Source: Oikopleura dioica
Lineage: Eukaryota; Chordata; Appendicularia; Copelata; Oikopleuridae
Length of the DNA: 64,000 nt
NCBI GenBank assembly: GCA_907165135.1
Contig: OU015568.1
Span: forward strand, 10,734,501 to 10,798,500
Direction of reading: 5' to 3'
In this document: in pieces, positions 46,084 through 59,100 of the stretch
How positions within the stretch are numbered: position 1 is the stretch's first letter
How the letters are laid out: every line of letters begins with the position of its first letter
Made by a program: the position numbers and the translations under genes
Notes under the pieces: model-generated
What the model was told of the DNA's origin: nothing
The model's database searches: none
What the model saw: the letters and a program-made list of their open reading frames with translations, nothing else

Positions 46084-48024
46084 TTAGAGTCGTTTTCCAA
46101 GGTTTAATTCATCTAGTTTCGATCCGTAAGCAGTGTGGATTTTCCCAAGTGCTGTTCGGCACTCATTTCGTAATTTTCTCAGTTCGACTCTAAAAATGCT
46201 TCAGAAATTGGTATCATTGTCCGGTTTACCGTTGATTATTGTTTCGCACAAGCATGTCGAGATTTTGCCCCATTCTTGCGAAGAGTTTCAGTGCTTTGGG
46301 CAGACATTCAAGAGTAACGCCGGCGCGATCTTCAGATGGAGCGCAAGCTAGAGTGTTTGAAACGGCGATCATCGCCAGTCGAACTGCATTAATATCCGTC
46401 AGTATTGAAACTGTCTTGAAGTCAGGACGCTCTTCAAGCCAGTAACTGATCGGGCGAATTTCAAAGAAAGCACTAAAATAATGTGTTATAACGTCAATTA
46501 GCAAAAGATTGCTTACTTTGCGCAGTTTCTAGCGCAGTCGACGATCTTCTGATTCATGTTGTCCTTGAGAGAATCAGCCCAGAGAGCAAGTCGCTCTGAG
46601 AGTGCTGGCTTTTTCTCTTTTTCGTTTAGGAAATGGGATCTTGGTTGGGTAACTGTCATTGTTGCGGATCGGCCAGGACTTGTCTGGCCTGAAGTCTTTG
46701 ACCACAAGAAACTTCTTCTACAAAACAGTCAACTATCAGTCATCTATCTAGTTTACTTACGAAGGACTGTTGAGTTGAGGAGTAGCAACAGTGGGAGTTG
46801 AAAATACATCATTCTTCAAAGTTCTATTTTGGACAGGAGTTTTCTGTATTTTTGGCTTTGGAATGCTGATATTCTCAATGTTTTTGTTGAACTTATCCAA
46901 TGTTTTGTAGCATTCGCCCCAAACAGCTCTCCACACTTTTGGCTTCCCACCAGGAATCTGAAACCGACTAGTTTTTGGATGGGTAGGGTTGAGCTAACCG
47001 AAAGTTGGAAGAGCTGGCTTCGACGAGGATCGCGATATCGCGTCAGAATTGCAAGATCTTGGTAAGCTGAGAGCTTGTCGATTTCGTTCTTGGAAGAGAG
47101 GAGGCTGATCAAAGAGTCTTCTCCTTCGATGCTTGTGTCGATCTAAGGAGGATTGAAAGGAGGGGCAAGAGGTTATCTATACCTTATAAATTCGAGGATT
47201 TGTGGCAATCAGTTCAGTGAGAGAGAGGCAAACTCTGAGCATGCTTTGCGTGAGGAAAAACATCAGTCCAATCTTGAGATGAATTCGAACTCCAACAAGT
47301 GGCCAAAGCTGAAAAACCATCAAGAACATATTCGAGCAAGTAAAAGATTCTTACAGAGATTCCAAATAAGTAGGAAAAAATTGTCCACATCGGGAAGAAG
47401 GCTTTAAAAGCGTAGAATGCCGCCTCTGCTGATTCTTTCAAAGTTGGGACGAAAGAGATTTTGAATTTTTGCAGACGAGTGGTTCTGTGCGCGGAGAATT
47501 TGAGCATTGATCGGTCTTCTTTTACCAACTCGAAGTAAAAGTAGATACCGGAGAAGAGCCCAGAAAAGATCAAATATAACTAGGAATAATTTTTCCGTCT
47601 CTAAGTGAAAAAAATACCTTGACTGGTGTTTCTTGGATGTCAAATTCCAATACTGGATTCAGAATTGGTAAAAGATAGTGAAGGAGCATCCCCGCAACAC
47701 AAAATGTGAGCAATTGTAGAGGATGGGCAGTAAACAATGTCAAAATTGCAAGTCGAGTTCGACTGAAAAGTGGTTAGGAAAGTGTGGTATTTAAGCTTGT
47801 TTTTTTTACCAGGGATTTGAGCGGCCACGGAGAAGAGGAACGAGAATAAAAATTGAGAGCGCGAGTGGAAGTGCGCAAACAAGCGATTTCACCCAAACGA
47901 CGATGGAGAACAACTTGCCAAGCGTGAAGGTCTGTATGACATTAAGGACAACAAGGGAGGCGGAGGACACTAGAAGGACGATCAACGCGCAGGCTAGCGA
48001 TAGCCCCGAGTCGACGTCTCCCAT
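46084..48024 (-). CDS. ndc1: NDC1 transmembrane nucleoporin
   Basis: Nuclear-pore membrane protein anchoring the pore complex in the nuclear envelope. ATG 48024 (MGDVDSGLSLACALIVLLVS) begins a six-helix membrane region (for example FSIVVWVKSLVCALPLALSI). The soluble half contains LSAYQDLAILTRYRDPRRSQ-LFQLS joined by splicing to IPGGKPKVWRAVWGEC, the NDC1 signature seen in human TMEM48. A Ser/Thr linker and helical C-terminus follow. The last exon, after an intron (about 46188-46226), ends LRNECRTALGKIHTAYGSKL with stop at 46084; without it the frame would stop at 46226. The gene follows NT5DC1 by 123 bp. Confidence 0.85.
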
Positions 48025-48147
48025 TTTTCTTCTGAAAACGTGACATGAAACAAAAATGAATAAAAAAGGTTTATCAGTTGTATTTGAAAGCAACGCATCA
48101 ACTCAAAAAAGCAGGGAACTAAAATTCGAAACTCCGATAGGCTTGTT

Positions 48148-49546
48148 TTACGAAATGAAGATTTTCTCATTGAACTTGTGATCAAGTGGCAGAGAGGAAA
48201 TTGACTCGATCATTGGAGTCACTAGAGCAGCGTGTTTGAATGCTTCTTGATAGAGGGGTGTATCTTCTAGCGGAACACTTTCCCAAGGTCCGTTTGATAA
48301 GATTGTACTTTCGCCGCTCTCTACGGCGTCTTGAGTTTTGAGGTTGAGCTCTTCCAGGAGATAGACTGGGTGCCAGTGCGCCACCTATTTATTAATTTAT
48401 CGGTCTTGGCTTGAAGCTTACTTTTCGAGCAGAAATCACATCAGATTTGGAACTATCGCCAAAGTAGCATACTTCGAGTTGCTTATGATCTGGCCAATTC
48501 AACTGGCTTTTGAGGAAATTCATCAGCACCTTGTGATTTCCTTGCGAAAACCATCGATCTGTCGTCAGTCTAGCAGCAGGAATATCCGCGTAGTCCTGCT
48601 TTAAAGTGTAGAACTCCGAATCCATCGTGAAGAAATAAGGTTTTCTCGCATCTGCCAAGCACAAGTCGAAATACTTCCAGTAGTCCTCCGGCTCACCAGT
48701 CTTCTCGTCCACAAAGATCTTAGAGAGGATATATTTGGCAAAATCGGCATTGGAAGAGGTCATCAGGAAAACGAATTTCTTTTTTCTTCGCATTTCAAGA
48801 AGCCAGTTTTTGGTTTCCTTGGAACATGGGCGGATGAAATAATCAGGCTCGTTCTTGAGCCGAGGGAAGAAGAAGCCACGATCGACTTGAAACGCGTATG
48901 GTTCGTAACTGTACTCGAACGAGTTGAAGATGTCATCTTTGATCGTTTCTGGAGTGAACTGAAAAACATGTTTTATTGAATCCTACGACCGGAGATAGAC
49001 ACTTTTTCAACGCCCAGTTTTGACACCTTATAAAGCAGGCGATAATGAACTTGGACGCACCTCGATGAGCTTTTCCCGCTTTAATTTCGCGATTCTTTTT
49101 ATCACCAGCGGAAGACCCAGTTCAAAGACATTTTCAATGTGATGCTGTTTTCCTCTGATCGACGCGCCGTTCTGCAAATATTGTTCGTAGCCTGTCCATT
49201 TTTTCGCGCTTTTATCGAACTCGCCTGTTTCCGGATTCCACGAAATCTTCACTTCTCCGTCTTTGCCTACTTTATCGATGGACATGTCTTCGAAGTTAAC
49301 AACGAGTCCCTTGCCAAGAAAGAGCTTGTCTTCTTCACTCATCGGTTCTGCCAATTGAGATGGATAGTTTCGTTCTTGGACCAGGTATTTTACCACTGTT
49401 TCGAAGGTCACTTCCGCCATCGCCACAGTACGGTACCTGAAGGACAAGGAATAATAAAATGATAAAGAGAGGGTTTGTTACCGGGCGAGGGTCATGTCCA
49501 TATCGAAACCAATCACAGGATAATCGTTCAGACAAAACTCACCCAT
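48148..49546 (-). CDS. nt5dc1: NT5DC1-like 5'-nucleotidase domain protein (HAD family)
   Basis: Cytosolic HAD-superfamily hydrolase related to purine 5'-nucleotidases; substrate of the NT5DC branch is unknown. ATG 49546: MGEFCLNDYPVIGFDMDMTL carries the nucleophile motif DMDMT. A short intron then gives YRTVAMAEVTFETVVKYLVQ. Later motifs are FLMTSSNADFAKYILSKIF (HAD motif II Thr/Ser) and EVCYFGDSSKSDVISARK (motif IV acidic pair). C-terminus ends HKFNEKIFIS at 48148. TCTTCAGAA lies before the ATG, as at other trans-splice-like sites here. First gene of the cluster leading to NDC1, FEX and the IMMP-like gene. Confidence 0.9.
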
Positions 49547-49933
49547 TTCTGAAGACTATAATTTTGAGAAAAGAAATATAATTATCGAATGCCCAGAAAC
49601 TTTGATAAGTAAGCAAAATCATCGAAATGATATTAAGGTGCCCTACTTCGACTTAATTCCCTTAGATACCGAGAATACCCCAAATAAAAGATCTCATCCC
49701 TTCTCGTTTTAGTTTCTCTGCGGGCATTTCCCGCCCTTGAATAGAAAAAATGGGACGGGCCAATCAGCGCGGTCATCCAACGATCGAACGCACTTTAAAC
49801 AGCACTTTACTACAGAAAGCGATTTTCCGCTAGGCCCGATTCGAATCCCATCTGTCACTAGAACCGCCAGAATTCTGCTTTTCGGTTTAAAATTTTTAAC
49901 TTTGATTTTTTAGAGATTTGAAAAGAAGGCACG
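49547..49933. other. Divergent promoter region NT5DC1/SAE1
   Basis: About 390 bp between two genes that start in opposite directions. No gene or repeat; presumably a shared two-way promoter for the cluster on the left and SAE1 on the right. Confidence 0.5.
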
Positions 49934-51322
49934 ATGACCGCTGAAAATAGAGAAGAACAGGAAGTTTCGGAGCAAGAAGTCACTCAATATGACCGACAGG
50001 TATGAAAAAAATAGAAGCTGTTATCGAAAAACCGATAAATTCAAGAAAATCGATGTAAAATCGTTTTTTAGATCCGCCTTTGGGGCTTAGATGGTCAGAA
50101 ACGACTTCGAAACTCAAAAATTTGCGTTATTGGGCTGAGCTCTCTCGGCTCTGAAATCGTCAAGAATCTCACTCTTGCCGGTGTTGGCGAAATGGTGCTG
50201 ATGGATGATCGAAAAGTGGACGAAAAGGTTTGTTTTCATGCAATTAATCGTTATCTATCTACCTTTTTCAGACTCTTCTCATGACAAGGGACGGTGGAAA
50301 CTTCTTCCGTGCAAATTTGTGGAAACATGAATTTCACAAACGAAAATCTTCTTTTTCCTAGCAACTTCATTTCACTTTCTTGGGTACTCTAGTTCTCTTT
50401 TCATTGAAAAAATTGGAGTTTGCACGCGCCTCTGAGAATGTTGAGAAATCTTGACATTTGACATTCAAAGCTCGGATTAGCCTTTTCAAAGAGCTTATTT
50501 TCTTCTTTTCCATCGTCTTAAAGTGGCACAGCTTTCGAAAACCGCGCTTCTGCCAGCCTCGATCGAGTCCAAGAACTCAACCCAAACGTCAAAGTCTTCA
50601 TTGCTCCTGGATTTACGTCCGATAAAGTACAACCCATGCAAAACTGAACACTGTAACACGAGTTTCTAGAACCTCGATTTCTTCAAAAACTTTTCCTTGG
50701 TTGTTATTGCCGTCATTCTACCGAAAGATGAGCTTTTGCGAATTACAGGCATCCTCAGGGAAGGAGGAATTAAACACATTGTTGGAGCTACTTTTGGAAT
50801 GTATGGATTTGGATTCAATGACTTTTTGGAGCACGAGTACTCGCTGTAAGTCACTCTTTATCGAATATTTCTATCGAAGAATTCAGCACGAAAAATGAAA
50901 AAACAGAGCTTCGAAAGATCTCATTCAAGCCTCTTTCGGAAGCCATCAATTATTCTGAGAATGAAGTCACCTTCCCAAAGCGATACAAGAAAAACAAAGT
51001 CAGAGTTGCATTAAACTTATATGAAGGTGACTACTCGAAACTAATGACTCATTACTCATGCTCTTTTCTAGCGTATATAAGTGAGGATTTCAAGGCAAAG
51101 TTCGCAGAGTTTGAGAGCTTGAAAGGAATCGAAGACTGGGGTGAGGAATTCGAAGGCGACATTCCGCCGATTGGCGCCATTGTCGGCGGACTCATGGGCC
51201 AAGAAGCCATCAAAGCGATCGGACAGAAAGAAAGACCCATTTACAACACACTTCTCTTTGACGGAGACCGGATGGACGCGAAAGAGCTGCTCCTACCCAG
51301 GGGTGATCCTAAGGAAATCTAG
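49934..51322 (+). CDS. sae1: SUMO-activating enzyme subunit 1 (SAE1/AOS1)
   Basis: Partner of UBA2 in the E1 that adenylates SUMO in the nucleus. ATG 49934: MTAENREEQEVSEQEVTQYD, then DRQIRLWGLDGQKRLRNSKI and VIGLSSLGSEIVKNLTLAGV, the ThiF-fold start. The next exons give MVLMDDRKVDEK, ENRASASLDRVQELNPNV, LVVIAVILPKDE, VGATFGMYGFGF and the final IPPIGAIVGGLMGQEAIKAI ... LFDGDRM. Stop at 51322. The intron ending near 50532 (CACAG) is clear, but its donor within 50300-50330 is ambiguous (GTGGAA or GTGCAA). SAE1 lacks the catalytic Cys, which is on UBA2, as expected. Confidence 0.93.
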
Positions 51323-51525
51323 AAATATTTTGTTCACAATCATCCCTCTTTGCTCAACAACTGCTGAAGTTACATGTATCCAGAGAGAGCTTTAGTCAAA
51401 TTCAATGTTCTACTAATTGTTCTTTTCGCATTACTCTCACTGCCTGTTTGCGAATGCCTGTAATAATAAGTTCTTTCCCGATCAAACTTTTAGATCTTAG
51501 CATCTACGAATTTCAGAAATGTAAG

Positions 51526-54460
51526 ATGGCCCCCTCGTACGAGCCGCAAATTCTGGAAGAACAAGATGATGACTTCGACCCAAAGACGGAAGACATCCAC
51601 CAATACTGTAAAATCATCGGACTCGATCCATCGTCAGATCCAGATCTTGTGTGGATAGCGAAAGAAGGCATAATGGCGAAATTGCCACCTGATTGGAAAG
51701 CTGTGAATCAGGAGGGATACGGGCTCTATTATTTCAACTTTAAAACTGGGCAATCGATCTGGGAGCACCCAAATGATGAATATTACAGAGGCAAAGTTCG
51801 ACAAGAGAAGTCCAAGAAAAAAGGCGGTGTTCGCTCGTCTTTTGAGGTATAATTTTTTCATCGGACATATTTTTAAATAGATCAGAAACTACCAATACCA
51901 ATTATTAAACCGACCGCAAGCAAATCGCCTCTCATTAAAGTTCAAAGCCGACGAGCAATGTCTCCTCCTCCGGGAATGGAAAATCATTTGCCCACTCCAC
52001 CAAGACTTCCAAAGAGCAGGTTAAATGCAGCACGAGCATTTATCCTTCATTTATCGGTCCATTTACGTCTCCAGTACACACGATCTTTATCAGCATTTTA
52101 GTGAGTTCACTTCCCCAAGATACGAAGCTCTGATTCAAAAAACGGAGTCGTTGGATAGCTCGAAATCAAAATCAGAATCAAGCAATACACCCAGAAAGCG
52201 TTCGTATAGCATTGATAAAAAGCCGCAAAAGTCAAAGTCTGAAGATTCATTGCCTGCCTCGCTTGAGCAAGTTGACAGCATTACACACAGCTACTCGGAT
52301 TTTACCGAGGATTATCAAGTAAAGACGCAGGAGAAAGATGAAATAAGCGCTGATGTAATGGAAAATATTCAGTCTGACAATGGCTCAAAGCTCAATCCAC
52401 TGAAAACGTCGATATCAATGTCATCAATCGACGATGTTGACGATTTGATGCGAAGCTCTAACGAGTCTTTTGGGCGGCTTGGTTATAAAAAACCAGTTCT
52501 CGGGGCTGAATCAAAGGTAAAACGGTATTTATTTTATCATTTTTAACTTCCTCTAGGATGACTCTGACTACAGCGATGAAAGCAGCGACAACAGCGAATC
52601 AGCTGGCAACAACATCCAAATGGATATTGGCGATTTGACCCCAGCAAAGGAATCAGTGAAGACACCGCCTGGAGATCACTTTGATATTGATGTCTCCCTA
52701 ACAGAGTCATCTGATGTAAAAACTCCGTCAAAGTCGCACTCACAGAGTATTTCGAAGTCCTCCTCTCTGGCAGGCAATCGATTCTTGAAGAAATTGCCGG
52801 TGAAGTCAGACCAGAACTCTGCGAGTGAGTCGACCAACGGAGTGTCTGCTTCGAAGCAATCATACACTTCGGTTAGTTCAAGCGTCAAAAAAGCGCCCTC
52901 ACTGACTCCACAATCGACCCGGCCAAAATCGTCTCGAGCTACTGAAATACCCTCTATCTCCGTTCAAATCGAGAAGAAACGAAAGGAAGAAGAAGCAAAA
53001 ATCGAGCAAGAGCTTCGCGAAATCCAATTGAAGCTGCAAGAACAACGGCAAGAAAAGTACAATCAGCTTATGGAAGAGCACGACAAGGAGATTATGCGGA
53101 TTCAAGATAGCATTCAAGAACTTACTGAGAATCAAAAGCAAGAGTCTTTTGGCGAATTAGAGAGCTTGAAGAAAAAGTTTGTCGATGACAAAGAAAAGAT
53201 TCTGAAGGAAGAGACTGAGCGCCACGAACGGGAAATGTCAGAAAACTTGGAGAAGATAAGATCGGACTTTGCTCAGGAAAAATTGCGTGCGACTGAAAAC
53301 GAGGAAAAGAGAATTCGCGCTGAACGTTTGAGAATGGAAGATAGTGCTGACAAAAGGTTCAAAGTGAAGACGGCCGAAATTACTGCTGAAATTGAAGCCA
53401 ACGAAGCGGAACGAATTCGCCTATTACAAACACAATTAACGAAGCAGAAATACGAAACGCAAAAGCTTCAAGAGCAAGATAAAGACCTCTTCGAGAAACT
53501 GAGAAAATCAAGGCATGAAATTGAGGAACAGCACAAAGCGGAGCTCTTGGAAATGCAAGAAAATCATGAAAAACAGAAGCGCCAAATATTGAAGTCGCAA
53601 GAAAATGAAATCAAACGACTTGAAAGCAATCATCTTGATCACGTTTCAGCTTTGCACAAGTCTTTTGAGGATCGACTAGAAGCGGTAAAAATAACAATTT
53701 ATTCTTTATAATTCTTATTTGATTTCAGACAAAAACAAACTTGGAAGACAAGCGCAGAGAATTTGACCGACGAGTAGAAAAATGGGAGGCCGACCACAGC
53801 ACCCGAACAATGGCTTGGGCGTCGAGAAATTTAGAAAGAAAAAATGAGCATGAGCGGCAGACTCTTCAGGTTTCTATTAATCGACAGCCGGAAGTCTCGG
53901 ACATGCCTCAGAACACGATGAATACTTCCAAAGAAAGCCACGGCTCAGGTACCTATTGAAATCATCGATGATCAATCATCTAACTAATTATAAGATCAAC
54001 CATTGACAACAAAGGAGCTTGACGAAACAGCAAAAAGTCAAACTGGCCAGAAGAGCAGAATGCCCGAGCAGGATGAATCGAGCGACCGACCGGCGTCTTT
54101 GAGACTTCAAGAATATCTTAAATCGCTCGAAGAAAAGATAAACTCGTTCCAAGCACTAAGTAGATCTTCCGAGCCTGATTTTACATCAACGAGAAAGCCA
54201 AAAGCCCCTGAGAGTAGGTTCTATTCTTCAAATGATGTCTACAGCTCTGAGGTAAGACAACATTGAACAACCAGCGCTCACGAGTATTTCTAGCGCTGGC
54301 GATCGTATTTTGGTGAAGACTACAAATACATTCCTGCTAAGAGTATCCTCAACGACAGAATTATGAACGACTACAAGTATGTTAACTGCCCTCTTCTTTA
54401 TCTTAAGCCTTTTTCAGAACGAAAAATCTCCGACGACATCCATTTTCTACCTCCCATTGA
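51526..54460 (+). CDS. cep164: CEP164 distal appendage centriolar protein
   Basis: Centriole appendage protein required for primary cilium assembly. ATG 51526 begins MAPSYEPQILEEQDDDFD. The N-terminal WW domain region reads IGLDPSSDPDLVWIAKEGIM, ALPPDWKAV-type core and YYFNFKTGQSIWEHPNDEYY, matching CEP164 closely. After a Ser-rich linker with many phosphorylatable sites comes a 300-residue coiled coil (IQLKLQEQRQEKYNQLMEEH and onward). Further exons follow (DRRVEKWEADHSTRTMAWAS; SLRLQEYLKSLEEKINSFQA), ending DYKTKNLRRHPFSTSH at 54460. Shorter than vertebrate CEP164 (about 1460 aa). It starts 203 bp after SAE1. Confidence 0.88.
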
Positions 54461-54658
54461 TTCAACCAAGCTCCTCTTTCAAGCTCCTAACGACTCCCTC
54501 AATTTATTCGCTCTTCCGAATCAAATTCCGATGCTGTACAAAAATATTTTCTTTTATACTTCTGTAATTAATTCTTTCTTTTTCTTATTTTATTAAAAAG
54601 TTTTATTTTTCAACTCGTGGTATCAACATAATTCCTTGTAGAGAGTAACACTCGTTAA

Positions 54659-55636
54659 ATGAACATGTGGAGAAAATTTTTGTTGCTTTCGATATCGGCG
54701 CTCGCTTTCGTTGCAGGCCAGGAAGTAGTCGATTCTGAAAGTAGTGAAGCCTCTGATAGTAGCTTGTCAGACGACTTGAAGCTGAAGATTGGAGAAGTCC
54801 CAGAGTAAGCCGATTCTCTCTGACCCTTTTTTATTCTCATTTAGACTCGGCTTCAACCATGGTTTCCTCTCCTCCCTCTCAGTCATTCTCGTTTCCGAAA
54901 TCGGCGACAAAACATTCTTCATCGCGGCTATTATGGCGATGAAGTACAGTAGGCTTACAATCTTCTCGGGTGCCATTCTCGCTCTTGCAACGATGACAGT
55001 CATGTCTGTTTTCATGGGCGCACTTACGACGATCATTCCAAGATACATTACTTTTTACGTCTCTACTGGACTATTCGGTATGCAAGCTATCTATTTTTGA
55101 TTTTAACCTGCATTTCAAGCTATTTTCGGGCTGAAAATGCTCAAAGAAGGCATCGATATGAAGCCTGACGCGGGACTTGAGGAAATGGAAGAAGTCCAGC
55201 AAGAGTTGAAAGAAAAAGACGAGGAGCGAGAGCGAAAATCCGGCGATATTGAGTCCCAAGGCCCTGTTCGAGCTTCTACGAAGCTTAGAAATTGCTTTTC
55301 TGCGGTTTTTCTTCAAGGTAATTTTTCATGAAAGCTCTTGAGCAACATGTTTTAGCGTTCACAATGACCTTTCTTGCCGAGTGGGGCGATCGAAGTCAAT
55401 TGACAACGATTATCCTTGGCGCTCGCGAAGACATCCTCGGCGTGATCGTCGGCGGCATCCTCGGCCATTCAATTTGCACTGGAATGGCAGTTGTTGGAGG
55501 CCGTCTCATTGCTACAAAAATTTCTGTTCGAACTGTCACCATCATCGGCGGCGTCGTTTTCCTTATTTTTGCCCTTTCCGCGGTCGCGTTCCAAGACATG
55601 GACGAGCTCGAGCTTCCCTCCGATGCCTCTCCATGA
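54659..55636 (+). CDS. tmem165: TMEM165/GDT1 Golgi cation transporter
   Basis: UPF0016 family Golgi Mn2+/Ca2+-H+ transporter needed for glycosylation. ATG 54659 encodes a signal peptide (MWRKFLLLSISALAFVAG), an acidic Ser-rich segment and two repeats of three helices. The family motifs are SEIGDKTFFIAAIMAMKYSR in repeat 1 and AEWGDRSQLTTIILGARED in repeat 2. The cytosolic loop between is highly charged (EEMEEVQQELKEKDEERERK). Introns near 54807, 55078 and 55317 are GT-AG. The stop is at 55636 after DMDELELPSDASP. It lies 199 bp downstream of CEP164 on the same strand. Confidence 0.94.
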
Positions 55637-56133
55637 GCTTAATTTATTATCTTCTGTTTTGTTTACCTAACAGCAGTTGTTTACGTGTATTCTGCAAATA
55701 GTTTTAACAATATGCTACCTTTTGCCTACTGGTGCGCAAGCAATAAAGTTATAAGAAAACCACCATTTTAATGGTATCTCTATCTCAATCGTTAGAATCA
55801 AATCATGTCCTCACTTCAAGATGCGAAATTATCGCAACGATAGCAAACTACCTATTATAATCAATAAATATCTAACCAGTTGTTGCTTTATGGACTATTT
55901 ATAAATATTGATCACAAAACTTTATCTGCTCAGACAAATGGCTGATACTCGCCAAGAAGCACCTTTATTATATATTCTTTCCTGAACTTCTGTGCAATAA
56001 ACCCTCCTCGATTTTTAATACTTATTTTCTTCCTATTCGTTTTCATTATATATATTTATCTCATCCCTCGCAAATTTCGTATTAAATAAATCAGAACTCC
56101 AAAAAGTCGACTTTTGAATATACGTTCTCAGAC
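55637..56133. other. Intergenic region
   Basis: About 500 bp between TMEM165 and NEMF. AATAAAG near 55740 is the TMEM165 poly(A) signal; the rest is AT-rich with no gene. Confidence 0.45.
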
Positions 56134-59100
56134 ATGAAAACGCGTTTCACAGTTCTCGACATAAAAGCAGCGTTGGCCGAAATTCGGGCGAATTTATTGC
56201 ATCACTATGTTCTGAATATCTACGACATAGATGCGAAAACATATCTGTTGAAATTACGAAAATGCGCTTCAAAGCATGTTCTTCTCTTCGAGTCTGGGAC
56301 CCGTGTTCATCCTACGGAAATGGAGTGGCCCAAGAACACAGCTCCTTCGGGATTTAGTATGAAGCTGAGGAAGCATTTGAAGGGGAAACGGTTGATAAAT
56401 GCTAGTCAACTTGGTTTCGATCGAATCATCGACCTTCAATTTGGAACATCAGCTTGTTTGGACGAGTATCATCTGATCATTGAGCTCTACGATCGTGGAA
56501 ACATCATTCTTTGTGACCAAGACTACACTATTCTGAATCTACTCCGAGCTAGAACAGACAAAGCTACGGACGAGAGATTTGCTGTCCGGGAAACATATCC
56601 AGTTGCACAGGCTCAGCCTTTGAAAGAGCCGTATCTATCTGTTGAAGAGCTCCAGGAAAACGTCAAGCCATCTCAAGTCCAAGGGAACAAGAAGAAAAAT
56701 AAGAACTTTACAATCGCCAAGCAGCTTAATTCAAGTCTAGGTTATGGAACTGATGTCATAGAACACTTCCTGATCGAACAGGGCCTTGACGTGGCCACAG
56801 CATCTGTTGTGCAAGACCCTGATGAGATTCTCGAATGCTTACAGAGCTGCTACGACTTTTTGAATTCCAACAAAACGAATTTCCAAGGCTACATATCGAC
56901 CAAAACCGCCGACAACGTCCTCCAATATGTCGATTATCAGCCCTTTCTCTTCCATCAGTCTCAATCAGATAGTACCATTGAGCTTGAAAGATTCTCCCTT
57001 GCTGTTGATAAATTCTATGGCGAAATACAGTCGCAAAAGGCAGAACAAAAGATGGTCCAAGCAGAAAAGGCCGCAATGAAAAAGCTAGAAAATGTAAAGC
57101 TGGATCACATGAAGCGTCTCGAATCACTTAAACTCGCACAAGCCGATAATGTGAGAAAGGCGCAGCTAATTGAGATGAATTTGGAGCTCGTTGATTCCGC
57201 CCTAAATCAAGTGCGCTCGGCGCTCGCTTCTCAAATTGGCTGGGAAGAGATCGAGGAATTCCTCGAGGAGGGGCAGGATGAAGGCTCGAGTTTGAAATTG
57301 TATGTTATTTGAAATAATTTATTTCCTCGTCTCACATGAAGAAAAAATTATTCAAACTTGAAAAGGCGATCCGGTCTCCATCGCGATTAGAGAGCTCAAA
57401 CTAAAGACAAATCAGATTGTGATGATGTTGAGCGAGCCTGATTACGATGACTCCGACTCGAGCTCAGAGGACGAGGACGGTAGCCAGAGCGAATACAACA
57501 AATCTGCGCGTGTTACGGACGGCTCAGATAAAATAATTAAAATAGCGATTTCGTCGACGCCGGTTCGTCTAGCCTCAAACAATTCTAATTCTCAGAGCGA
57601 TTGAATTGATAATAATTACTGCGGCGCCTCTGGGTCTTTCTTATTTTATTTTTATAGCTCATGTTGAAAAATTATAACTTCGTAATCTCCAGTTTACAAC
57701 TACGTCCTGAAGGAATAATTATACGCTTTGAATCCAGTTTTAGAGGAGGATTCATTTTTTTTTCTAAATTGCCTCGTCACAATGACGTTGTGTATAAACC
57801 GTTAATGTTTCCATCGTTATCGTAAATCTGTTATATTTTGGTCATTAATTACGTTGAGAAACTTTCGATATTTGCGTTTACGACATTTGTTTAAACAAAT
57901 ATGTCTGGAACTTCCTCAAAGTCTCCTTTTTTTGCTTCTTATGATTTATTTCTTGGCCACGAGCTGTCTGAGCCATCAATAGCCTTGACCTGTCTCTATC
58001 CGCGTTTGGCAATGCGAAAGCATTTTACGATTCTAAACGCGCCGCTGCTGACAAAGAGTCAAAAACCATTGACGCTAGTAAAAAGGCTTTGAAATCAGCC
58101 GAAAAGAAGACTAATGAAAGTCTCAAAAATATACAGACTGTTCGTCAAGTAAGTAGTTTTTTTACAAGAGCAAAAATTTTTGATGATATTGTGTAGGTCA
58201 CGAAAGTGCGCAAACAAATGTGGTTCGAGAAGTTTTTCTGGTTCATTTCAAGTGAGAATTACTTGGTTATTGCCGGCAAGGACGCTCAACAAAACGAGAC
58301 CATTGTCAAGAAATACTTGAAAAACGGCGATGTCTACGTTCACGCTGATATTCACGGTGCATCATCGTGCATTGGTAAGAATATGTTTCACTCTCCTTTA
58401 TTGTTTTAATTTCATGGAAAAAGTTCTCGTGCTTTGTTTTCAAATATTTATCCAAGGGAGGGCGAAGTATTCACATGTGTGCTGAATAGCTCTACTTCGG
58501 TTTTACTCGTTTACAAAAGATTTTTTTCAGTGAAAAATATTGACCCTTCCAAGCCGGTTTCGCCGGTAACGCTTCACGAAGTCGGACATGCCGCGGTCTG
58601 CCATTCGGCAGCGTGGAATGCAAAGGTACTCACCTCAGCATGGTGGGTACATGCCAATCAAGTGTCCAAAACGGCGCCGTCGGGGGGAGTACTTGACCAC
58701 TGGTAGTTTTATGATCAGAGGCAAGAAGAATTATTTGCCACCGAGTCAGCTCGTCCTCGGCTTTGGTTTCCTTTTCAAGCTCGATGATGCTTCTGTTGCT
58801 AGACATGCCGGCGAGCGGAGGATAAAAGGCCAAGCGAATGAAGTCGAAGAAGATGATATATCAGACCTTGTTGAAATCAAGGAAGAGAACGAAACCGAGC
58901 CCAAGTTAGAAGGCGAGAGTGATGGAGAATCTGACGGGAGGTATTAAATATTACTTTCCCGGCGCGTCCTAATAAGCGTTTTTATTAATCGCTCACAATA
59001 GATTTAGTGACGAAAAATCAGAAGCTCTCCAATTCCCGGATACAAAGATCGACATCAAGTATAATGTGGAGGAAGAAGTTGAAGAAATCGTCAATGTCGG

